Below are positions 42,677 to 54,600 of a stretch of DNA of 64,000 nt, piece after piece. The notes below the pieces were generated by a model. The model was given only the letters and a program-made list of their open reading frames with translations, made no database searches and was not told the DNA's origin. How positions within the stretch are numbered: the stretch's first letter is position 1; each line of letters starts with the position of its first letter. The DNA is taken from the NCBI GenBank assembly GCA_039180675.1, contig JBCDDC010000004.1, positions 1 to 64,000 on the forward strand. The letters run 5' to 3'. The position numbers were made by a program, and so were the translations under genes. The stretch is from Thermohalobaculum sp039180675. GTDB lineage: Bacteria; Pseudomonadota; Alphaproteobacteria; Rhodobacterales; Rhodobacteraceae.

Positions 42677-45600
42677 ATGGCCGACGATTCATTGACGTCT
42701 ACTGAAGACCCTATTGTTCAGCTTATCGGTGATGAGACCATTCAGGGCACCAGCCTCACCGATCTCATAGGTGGAACCAATCGCGACGATGTGCTGCTGA
42801 CCGGCGGCGGCGTCGATGTTGTCTTCGGCAGCGCGGGTAACGACATCATCGATACCGGTGCCGGAGACGACTACGTCTTCGGTGGCAGCGGAAACTCGAC
42901 GATCATCGGTGGAGAAGGCGGTGACAACCTGAATGGCGGTCAGGGCGTCAACTTGCTGCTGGGCGGAGTGGGCAACGACACGCTGGTCGGCGCTGGGTCA
43001 GACGATACGATCTATGGGGGCGCTGACAACGACCGGATCTTCGGCGGCGATGGGACCAACACGCTGATCGGTGGTGCCGGTGCTGACGAGATCGTCGGCG
43101 GCGGATCGGCCGACCACATCTATATCGACCTGGGCGCCGAGAACTTTGTCGGCGACAGCATCGACGGGGCGGGCGGGGACGACACGGTCTTTCTGCTGTT
43201 CGACGAGTTCGACACCCTGAACCAGTTCGACGCGGCGGTGCAGAGCGAGGGCTCGATCGCCGCTGCGCTCGCCTCCTTCGGCTTCGTGATCGCCAATGTC
43301 GAGACGTTCGAGATCATCCCCATCGGCCTTGCCCCGGTGCTTCAGGATATCAGTTTCGAGGTCTCGGAGGATGACGGGCTCACGACGCTTGATCTGGCCG
43401 AGGCGGTCGTCGATGCCGTCGGCACTGTGTTCACCGCGGGCGGGATCACGTTCTTGCAGGGGGAACTCGACTTCGATCTCCAGGGATCGGACTTCCTGTT
43501 CGACGCGGGCGACTTCGATTTCCTGCGCGCCGAGTCGAGTGCGACGGTCACGTTCCAGTTCGAACTCGCCGATGCGCAGAATCTGATCGGCACGGCCGAG
43601 GCCACGGTGACGATCACAGGTGAGAACGATCCGGTGGTGATCGACTTGCAGTCCTCGGTGCTAGATACCACGGTCAATCTTGGCGGCGGGTTCGCGCCGG
43701 TCATTAGCTTGGTCGATTTCGAGGGTTTCCTGCCTGGCACCCCGCCGCCGTTCTTCGAGCCGGGGATCGCGATCGAGGCGGATGGCGCCCAGATTGCCGA
43801 GATCGTCGACAGCTCTGACTTCACACAGATCGCGGGCGTGCTCGACGGCAACGCCTTTGCACTCACCGATTTCGGTGTGCTCGATTTCGAGGATGCGGTG
43901 GATTTCGTTCAGTTCGGCATCGCCGGGATCGAGGTCGCTGGCGGGTCGGTCGCGGCCTTCGACACCGATGGAAATCTGGTCGAGCGTCTGGTCTTTGGCA
44001 CGGATCTGCCAACCAATCTGGGCACCGCGCCGGCGCTGGTGACGTTCACCGACATCAGCGGGGCAGGGATCGATTTCGTCGAGATCGAGACCCTGGGCAG
44101 TGACGATGTGCTGATCGACAATATCCAGTTCGGCGACAACCCCGATCTGTCCGGGAACACGATTGCCGGGTTCCTCGGCTTTGACGAGTTCGCCCCCGGA
44201 ACGCTGGAGCCGGTGAGTGACGGTTTCGTGACCGTGACCAGCGGCGGTGGCAATCAGCAGGTGCAGAACCAGGCCTTCGCGCAGTTTCCCGGCGTGTTTG
44301 AGGGGAACTTCTTCGGCTTCGCCGCCGGCCAGTTCTTCATCGACTTCGAAGCGCCGGTCGATTTCGTCAGCTTCGGTCTCTTCGACCCGAACACGGCGGG
44401 TGGCACGGTGAGCGCGCTGGATGTCAACGGAAACACGATCCAGACCCTGGAGTTTGGTACCGACATCCCGCTTGGCCCGCCGGGTGGCAGTTTCTCCACC
44501 CCGGTTGCGTTCTCAGGCGACGGTGTCGGCATCTCGCGCATCGAGGTCAGCACGATCGGCGGCGATCTGACCGCGATCGACAGCATCTTCTACCAGAGCT
44601 TTGGCGCAACAGGCAGCGGGCCCGTGGTTGTCTTTGATGACCCGGACCTGGGCGATGTGCACTCGGCCGAGATCCTCGATTTTGGGTTCTTCGACGGGTT
44701 CACCGTGGTTGGTCTCGATCCGGAGGATATCCTGGAGGTCGAGGTCCTGAGCCCCGGCAGTGGGGCGGACGGCCAGGTCCTGATCGATATCGATCCGACT
44801 GCAGATTTCTTTGACAGCATCGATCCGGATGAGCAGATCGACCTGATCGGCACGGTCGAGATTTTTGACGAGGACGGGGCAAGCGATAGCGCCGATTTCT
44901 CGATCACCGTCACCAATCAGGATACCTTCAACGACCCGCCCGTCTTGCTGGCGGCGCAATCGACCCTGACTGCTTCGGTCACCGTCGATCAGGTCGATCT
45001 GTCGATCCCTAGCGGAGTGCTCGATTTCGAAGACGAGGCGCCGGGGCCGGTTACCGAGGTCACCGATGGTTTCGTGACTGTCCGGCGCAGTGATGGGTTC
45101 GATGGCGAGATCCGAGACACCAATGTTGAATTTCCCAATCCGCTGATCGCGGACGGGAATGTCTTCGACGGCGGGACGGGTGAAATCCTGATCCTCTTTG
45201 CCGAGACCGTCGGCACGGTCGGGTTCGGTGTCGAGTTGGATAGTTTCGACTCCGACGCCCAGATCGACATCTTCGACGATGATGGCGAGTTCCTCGAGTC
45301 GCGGCTGCTGAGCGATATTCTCCAGCAGGCGGGGGCGCCGACCAGCGCGCAATCGGCGCGGATCTATATCGACCGGCCCGGGGGTGATATCGGCGAGATC
45401 CAGATCGTGCCCCTGAGCGGCGCCGAGATTGCGGTCGACGAGATCCGCTATGGTTTCGGCTCGCTCCTGACGCCCGGTGGCGTCGCGGTCTTCGAAGACC
45501 CCGATGGTGTTGAATTCGAGGATTCCTTCATCACCTCGCTCGGCACATTTCAGGGGGATGGCGGGCAACTCGATTTCAACCCGATCGATGCCGAGGTCAG

Positions 45601-48600
45601 CGAGTTTCAGTTCTTCGGCGACTCCAGCGACAACACGACCCGGCGGGACCTGCGCCTGGAGATCGAGAACAACCTCTTCGGTTTTCTGGGCGAAGGGGAG
45701 ACAGTCACGGCGATCCTGCCAACCGCCTATGCCGACGATCTGGATCAGGAAGCGGATGCCGATTTCACCTTCACCTTCATCGGGGTCAACGATGCGCCGC
45801 TGGCCGTCCCGGATTTTGCGGCGACTGATGAAGACACGCCGATCACGATCAATGTCATCGGCAACGACATAGATCTGGAAAACGACGCCCTCTCCATCCT
45901 CAGCATCGATGGCGTGGTGGTGGACGGATCGGCGATCGAGCTCGAGTCGGGCGCCTTCGTTTCGGTCGGCCCCGGGCAGTCGTTAAGCTATGACCCGCAA
46001 GGCTCGGCCCAGCTCGATGCGCTCAACACGGGCGAGAGTTTTGTCGAGACGTTTGAGGTCGTGATCCAGGACACCGGCGGGCTGACCAGCACGGCGACGG
46101 TCGAGATCGACGTCTCTGGCGTCACCGATGTTGCGACCTCCTCTGTCACACTCTTCAACCAGTTCGATCCAGCCGAGGCGGGGAGCCTGTTTGGCCTGTC
46201 GTCGAGCCCGGACGGTGTGGAAATCGCGACCCTTGCCCAGAGCCGCAACACGGTCGATTTCTTCACGCCCCAGGGTGAGTTCCTGCGCTCGATCCCGAAG
46301 CCGGGCGAAGCCGGCAATGACGGGGATCTCGACTATTTCACCACGGCCGGAACGCTGAACGGGGTTTCCATCCCTGCCGGCACGCTGCTGGTGATGAGCG
46401 GGGACAGCGGCACGGCTGATCTGTTCGCGGTGGATCCGCAGACCGGCGACATCCTCGCCAGCCTCGTCACGGATTTCGGTAACAGCTTCACGGTTGGTGC
46501 GGCGCATAATCCGGTCACGAACACCTTCTTCCTGCTGACCTGCAACTGCGATGCCGATGGCAACGTGATCGCCGAGATCGATCCGACGACCGGCGAGACG
46601 CTGAGCCGGATCGACCTCGACCCGCTCGGCTTCCAGACATTCTTCGGTGATATCGATGTTGATCCCGCGACTGGCGATCTGTTCGTCGTCTCCGATCAGG
46701 CTGATGACCGAATCCTGCGGCTTTCAACCGATGGTGCGCCGCTGGAAGACTTCACCCTGCCTGCCAACGTATTGAATCTGAGCGGGATTTCGGTAGTTGC
46801 GGGTAGCCCTGCCGAGTTCTTTGTCGGCTCGACCAGCGGCGCGATCAGTCAGTTGATCGAGGGCGCGGCACCGATCAACTTCGATCCTGTGGCGGTGGAC
46901 GATATCGCAGCAACGAACAACGATGCCACGGTCATCATCGATGTCGGTGCGAACGATTTCGACCCGAATGGCGATCCGCTGAGCTTTGAGCTGTTCGAGG
47001 GCGCGCTCGGCTCTGTCATTCAGGTGGATGACGGTGTGTTCCAATACGACCCGGACGGACAGTTCGACGGGCTCGGCCTTGGTGAGAGCGATGAGGACAG
47101 CTTCACCTATGTCGTTCAGGACGACAATGGCGGGCTCGACTATGGAATCGTCACGATCACGGTCAACGGAACGGCAAGTGCCGTCAACTCCGTGGTTGCG
47201 AGCAATGACGGGGGCGCCTTCCCCGGCTTCTCCATAACCTCTGGTATCGACCTGAACGGCTACGCGGTAGCTGGGCTCGGCGATGTGAACGGCGACGGTT
47301 TCGACGATGTCGCGATCGGCGCTCCGGCGGCATATGGCTATGTCAGTTCCGATCTCTATGGCGCGGCTTATGTGGTTTTCGGCGGGCCGGACGTGAGCTT
47401 TATCCGGCCTGAGGACCTCAACGGCAGCAATGGTTTCCGCGTGAACGGCGCCGGTTTCTCCGATGTCGGTCTCGAGGTCGCGGATGCGGGAGACTTCAAC
47501 GGCGACGGCCTGGCGGATTTCTTTGTCTCGACCGATGTCGGATCTGGCGGCGGCGGGGCGGTTATCTTTGGAACCGACGCCGGCTTCCCTGAGGAAGTCG
47601 ATCTGGCTGATCTGGGCGCCGCCGGGGTGACGATCACCTCCTCAGCGCCGATCACCGCGGGGATAGGGTTCAGGGCGGACTCGATCGGCGACTTCAACGG
47701 CGACAACATCGACGATCTGCTCGTGGATGGCGATGCCTATACCTCGGGCGCGTATGCCGGGCCCTTTGTGATCTTTGGCTCGTCCGATCCGGGCGCATCG
47801 ATTGACCTGTCCGAGCTGGACGGCACCAACGGTTTCGCGTTTGGATCACAAACGCCCTCGCTCCTCGGATTGCGGGATGTGGCCGGGATCGGAGACATCA
47901 ACGGCGACGGCGCCGCTGATCTCGCCTTCAGCCGGATACAGGACATCTCGAACCCCGGCGAAGTGGGTGTGGCGGTTGTCTTCGGCGGGGAGCAGAGTTT
48001 CCCGGCCGTTCTGAACGCCGCGGACGCGCCGGGCATCGATTTCGTCGGCTACTCCTACTCCCAGTTTGGCCGCTCGATCAGTGGTGGCGGGGACATCAAC
48101 GGCGATGGGATCGACGATCTGGTTGTCGGGGCGCCGAATGCCGAGGTCTACTACTCGTCCTATGGCGGTGCGGCCTTCGTGCTCTTTGGGAGTCGGACGC
48201 TCGGCGCGACGGTGCGCGAGGCCATTACAGTCGATGAGCTCAATGGCAGCAACGGCTTTATCGTGGATGCGCCTTCAGAAGGGGCGGATGCGGGTTATGC
48301 CGTCGATTTCATTGGCGATTTCAACGGTGACGGTATCGATGATCTGGCCATTGGCGCGCCGGATGGCGGCTCGAGCGGGTATTACGGATCGACCCCTGGT
48401 CAGAATGGCGAAGTGATCATTCTCTTCGGCCGCAACACCGCTCAGACGGGTGAGTTCGACCAGTTGGTTGAGACCGCTGGCGTCACGGATGGTTCGGTCA
48501 TCCGCTTCGACGGCGTGGATATCTTCAGCGACTCTGGGCGCAGCGTCTCGGGCGGGCTGGATCTCAACGGCGATGGCATATCGGATCTGATCTTTGGCGC

Positions 48601-51600
48601 CCCGAACTTCATCGGTGAGCGGGGAAGCTACTACGATGCCAACTCTGAGAGCATCGTTCTGTTTGGCAGCGAGGCTTTCACCGATCTCGACCTGGGCAAT
48701 CCACCCGATGGTCTGATCACGAGCGATGAGATCGATGCGGCGCTCCTCGCCAGTGGCGAGATCACCACCGATGAGAACACGGCGCTGGTCATCGATACCG
48801 CGCTGCTCACGGCAAATGATTTCGATCCGAATGGCGACCCGTTCGGCATTCAGTCGATTGACGGGCAATCGGCGGCGGGTGCCACGATTTCGGTTGATGG
48901 TGGTGAGATCACCTATGATCCGTCCGGTGTCTTCGATCTCGACTTCGGCGAGGTCGAGATCGATATCTTCACCTACACCATTGTCGATGATGGCGGGGCG
49001 ACCGATACGGCAATCGTGACGGTGCTCGTGACCGATGAGGGCAGTGGTTCGGGCGGTCCCGTTCAAGCTTTCGATGATGCCTTTACGGTGCAAGAAGATG
49101 CGCTTCTGGAAATCGACGAAGCGGATTTGCTTTCCAATGATATCAATCCGCTGGGCGGCGGTCTTTCCATCATTGATTTCAGTACGGCTTCACCCGGAAC
49201 CACGCTTGAGTTCAACGGAGGGCTGTTCGAGTACCTCCAGGGTGGGGTTTTCGAGCAACTTTCGGTCGGCGATACGGCGAGCGACAGCTTCACCTACACG
49301 GTCACCAATGGCGATACGACCTCGACCGCGACCGTCACCCTGACTATCGAAGGGCAGAACGACCCTGTCGAGGCGGGGGATGATGTCTTCACGATTGGCG
49401 AGAACGGGTTCCAGCAGATCGCGGCGCTAAACTTCCTCGCCAACGATATCGATCCCGATGAGAACGATTTGCTGGAGATCATCGGGTTCAATGCCACGAC
49501 GCTTGGCGCGTCGGTGGAGCTCTCTGGCAATCAGGTTATCTATGATCTGGGACCGCAGGAGCAGCTCGATCAGGGCGATGTGCTGGTCGATAGCTTCCAG
49601 TACACGGTGAGTGACGGCACGATCACCGATCAGGGCAACGTGCAGATCCGCATTTCGGGCGAGAACGATCCGGTCGTGGCATTCGACGATGCAGCCGATG
49701 CGACCGGAACTGGTATCACCGAGATTGCCGAGAGCGTGCTTCTCGCCAACGACGTCGATCCGGATGCGAGTGCCTTGCTCGATATTGTCGAGGTGGGGAG
49801 CAACGCCAACTCCACCACGTCGGCGCAGGGAGCGACAGTCACTCTCCTCGATGGCCTGATCCAGTATGACCCCGGAAGTATCTTCGCTGGCCTGACCTCC
49901 GGTCAGACGGCGACCGACAGCTTTACCTACACGGTCGAGGATCAGTTCGGCCTCGCGGATCAGGCCGTCGTCACGCTTACGATCATGGGCAACGCGAACA
50001 GCCCGGTCACTGCTGTCGACGACACCGCTGACACCGATGAGGATACGCTGATCCAGATCGCGATCGCGGATCTGATCGCCAACGATCTCGATGGCGACAA
50101 CGATCCTCTGTTCTTCGCCGGGTTCAGCGCCACGAGCGCTGGTGGGGTCACACTGACTGCGGATGAATTCAACATCACCTACGACCCTGCCGGCTTCTTC
50201 GACGATTTGTCGGAGGGGGAGAGTGCGACTGACACGTTCACCTACAACGTCACCGATAATAACGGATCGACCGACACTGCCACGGTGACCATCACGATCG
50301 ATGGGTTGAACGACCTGGCGACAGCAGTCGCAGATGAGGTCAGCGCGTTCGAGAACACGCCGCTCTCGATCAGCTTCGCCGAACTGCTGGGCAACGATTT
50401 CGATCCTGACGATGCCGATGTGCTGACGATCATCGAGGTGTCGTCCGAAAGCGATGCGGGCGCCACCGTGACCCTCGGCTCCGACGGCATTCTTTACGAT
50501 CTGGGCACGGTGTTCGATGAGTTGCAGTCGGACGACACCGAATTCGACAGCTTCACCTACACGATTTCCGATGGCAACGGCAGCACGAGCACGGCGATCG
50601 TCGATGTCGAGGTGAATGGCGAGAATGATGCGCCAAGGGATCAGCGTGTCTTCCCCCGCTCCATCGATCTTGCATCCGAGAATTCCGATGGAACGAACGC
50701 GTCCAACAATCAGAGCCTGGCGATCACCAAAATCTCGGCAGACGGGAATGTCGTGGCTTTTGCGTCGTTTGCAACCGATTTGGTGACAGGGGACTCGAAC
50801 TCTCGAGAGGATCTCTTCGTACGCGATCTGACAACCGGGGTGACCGAGCGCATCAATGTCGAGAGCCTGACGGGCGATCAATCGAGCGCTGCCGTCAACC
50901 AGCAGGGCTTTGACATCTCGGGCGATGGCAACCGCTTGGTCTTCGCGACGAACGCGACCGATCTGGGCACCTCGCCCGCGACCTCGACGACCCAGGTCTT
51001 CCTGCGCGACCGTGAAGCGGGCACGACCGAACTGGTCAGCCTTTCCGACACTGGCGAGGCGCTCGACAATTTCGCCTTCCAGCCGTCGATTTCGGACGAT
51101 GGACAGTTCGTCACCTTCATCAGCGACGCCACGAACGCGATCACTGGCCTGCCCGGGTTTGGCCGAGAGGTCTACCGGCGCAATGTCGAGACCGGTGAGG
51201 TCGATCTCGTCACCGCCGATGAGAACGGCAACCGGGTGAACAGCGGCATCACCAGCGATCCGGTAATCTCTGGCGATGGTTCGGTGGTCGTTTTCCGGTC
51301 AACCAAGAAACTGGTTGCCTCGGATCCCAATGACTTCGGGGCGGATATCTATGTCCGCGACTTCAACACCGGGACGACGGAGATCATCTCGATCAACGAT
51401 CAGGGCGTGCCCTTTGGCGGCAATACCGGAACGATCGGTGCGATCTCGGCAGATGGGCGCTTCGTGGTCTTCACCAGCAACACGCCGGGCATCGTCGATG
51501 GGGACGACGGGATCTTCACGGATGTCTTCGTGGTCGATCGCGGCGATCCCGAAGACCCCGGCGATGCGTCCGTTGAGCTGATCTCGCGGAACTTCCTGGG

Positions 51601-54600
51601 TCTTCCGGCGACGGGCGCCTCGCAGCCGGCGGATATCTCGGCCGATGGTCGGTTCGTCACCTTCCAGAGCAGCGCCGAGGATCTGGTCGTGGGCGACACA
51701 AACGGTGTCACCGATGTCTTCCGCCACGACCGGGAGACCGGCATCACCGAGCTGATCAGCGTCGCCGATGACGGGACCCAGACCACCAGCAGCATTTTCC
51801 GCCCGGCAATCTCGGCTGATGGTCAGACCATCGCGTTTGCGAGCGGGGCAGGGGAGTTCGACCCGCTGGCGATAGGCGGCCAGCAGCAGACATTCGTCTC
51901 TACGATCTCGGATATCTTCACCTTCGATGCGTTCGAGGGCGGCGATCCGAGCCCGCAGTTCTTTGACCTCCTCGATGGTTTCTTCGACCCGGAAGGCGAT
52001 GAGCTGAGCGCGCTGGGCATCGAGGTTGTGGTCGCAGGCGATCCGGGCCGGGATGTGAGCTTCTTCGATGCCTCCGGCGGGTTGATCGAGATCGATCCGC
52101 TCCAGTTCTCGGACCTCGCCACCGGGACCAACGCAACGCTGGAGATCACCTGGCAGGTGATCGACGACGCTGGGGACTCGATCAGTGCGTCCGCCGAGGT
52201 CACCGTGATTGGCACAGCGGTTCCCAACACGCCGGTCGTGGCCGTCGATGATGCGCCTGGACCCGGCACAGGCTTTACTGTGATCGGTGCAGCTGAAGGT
52301 GACCAGTCCGGTTATGACGTGGCCGGGATCGGCGACATCAACGGCGACGGGATCAACGATTTCGCCATTGGCGCGCCTTACGCGGTCAACACATACGGCG
52401 AGACGGTCGGGGCGGCTTATGTCGTCTTTGGCCGGTCCGCCGGTATCCCCGACGTGCTCGACCTCGCCACCATCGGCGGCCGGAACGGTTTCGCCATCGA
52501 GGGGCTCGAAAGCGGCGATAACCTCGGCACCCGTATTGCCCGTCTCGACGATATCAATGGTGATGGGGTCGGCGATTTCGCCATCACCGCATACGACTCC
52601 ACCGGGCCGGGCCGGGTTTTCGTGATCTTCGGCCAGGATGGCGGGTTCGGGTCGGGCTTCGACCTAGCCACACTGGACGGCACCAACGGGTTCGAGGTCA
52701 CCGGCAGCGAGAATCCCGACATCGTCAATCCGGGCCGGTTCGGGACCGGGCTCGCCGGGGCCGATCTCAACGGCGACGGCTTTGACGATCTGATCATCGG
52801 GGCACCGAACCTTTCGACCTCGGTCTACAGCTACGGCAAGTCCTATGTGCTGTTCAGTTCGGCCGATGGCTTCGAGGCGTCGATCTCGGTCGACGAGCTT
52901 AACGGTACAAACGGGTTTGCGCTGAGCGGGCACGAGGAGAGCCGCAGCGGGCAGTCGATCGCGTCCGCCGGTGATTTCAACTATGACGGGGTCGAGGATA
53001 TCATCATCGGCGCACCCGGCACGGTGCTGGGGTCTTCGGACTACGGGGAGGGCAGCGCCTTCGTCGTGTTTGGCTCGACCGAGGCGCGCCCAGCCGAAAT
53101 TCTGCTCGAGAATCTGAACGGCAGTGACGGGATCGCGCTGACCGGTGAGGTTGACTTCGAACAGGCCGGGTTCAGCGTCTCGGGCGGTGGAGACTTCAAC
53201 GGTGACGGCATCGCCGATGTGATCATTGGAAACGCATATGCCGAGAATTCCTACACCGGCCTCACCTATGTCGTCTTCGGATCCGACGAGGCCTTTGACC
53301 CGGTGGTCGGGCTGAGCGCGGACGCGCTCGACGGCAATAATGGTTTCGTGATCGAGGGGGCGGACCCGTTCGATGCCGCGGGCCGGTCCGTCGCCAATAT
53401 CGGCGATGTCAATGGCGACGAGTTGGACGATATCCTGGTCGGCGCCTACTACACCTCGGTCGACGGATCGAATGGGGTTGGCCAGAGCTACATCATCTTC
53501 GGCTCCGAATCCGGCTTTGGCGGGAGCATCGCGGTCGCGGACCTCGACGGTTCGAACGGGCTGATCCTTAACGGTGTCGCCGCGTCTGACTACAGTGGCT
53601 ATTCGGTCTCGGGCGCAGGTGATGTCAACGGCGACGGGATCGGCGATATTCTGATCGGTGCCTTCAGGGCAGATCCGTCCGGGCGGAACGCGGCCGGGGA
53701 GACTTATGTCCTCTTCGGCGATCAGGGGCTTGCCCTGGCCGACGGGGATGATGACGGTGTCATCGCGCTGGCCGAGCTTGTCGCCAGGACGGGTACGGAC
53801 TTCACGACCCTGAACACTGCGACGCTCGAATTCTTCGACATCGATCTTCTGGCCAACGACATCGACCCCGATCCGGACTTCCTCACGATCACGGCGATTG
53901 ATGCGGAGTCGAGTTCAGGCGCGGCGGTTTCCTTCGATCCGCTCGACGGCACAATCACATACGACCCGAGCGCGGTGTTCGCTGCACTGGAGCCGGGGCA
54001 GACCGTGGTCGATACCTTCCAGTATACCGTGAGCGACGGGCAGTCCTCCGACACGGCCACGGTCTCGATTGAAGTGACCGGTGCGCCACCCGCGGCGATG
54101 GGGGCTGTGCCGCCCTGCCTACCGCTGCCCTTTGCGCTTCAAGACATCGAGATGCCGGAGCTCGCGGAACCCACGCTCAATGAGAGCCCTGCAGTTGAGA
54201 GCGTGATCGAGCTCAGCTCACTCGGTGCGGCGCCGACCGCAACCGTCACTGTGACCACAGGTGACCCTACACTCGCCCAGCCGGTGGAGACGACAGAAGT
54301 CGCTTTCTCCTTCGGCTTCATCGATTTCACCTATGAGAGCACGTTCACGGGCGACGGGATGACCGAGACCTATACTGGCATTCTGTTCGGCGGGCTCCCG
54401 TTCGAGCTCTCGGGGTTCTTCGACTCGCTCAACACGCTGATGATAGACAGCCAGGCGACTGGTGGAGATGACCTGATCCTGGGAACCGCGCGGGACGACG
54501 TGATCATCGCGGGCTTCGAGGGCGAGGATGTGCTGCGCGGGCTCTTCGGCAGCGATCTCTACATAATCGCCAAGGACAGTGGCCGGGTGGAGATCGACGA

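Noticed and set aside
49427..50881. Minus-strand 484-codon ORF within the giant gene
   Set aside because: Shadow of the repetitive Asp/Gly-rich coding strand; the internal periodicity follows the Ig-like repeats.
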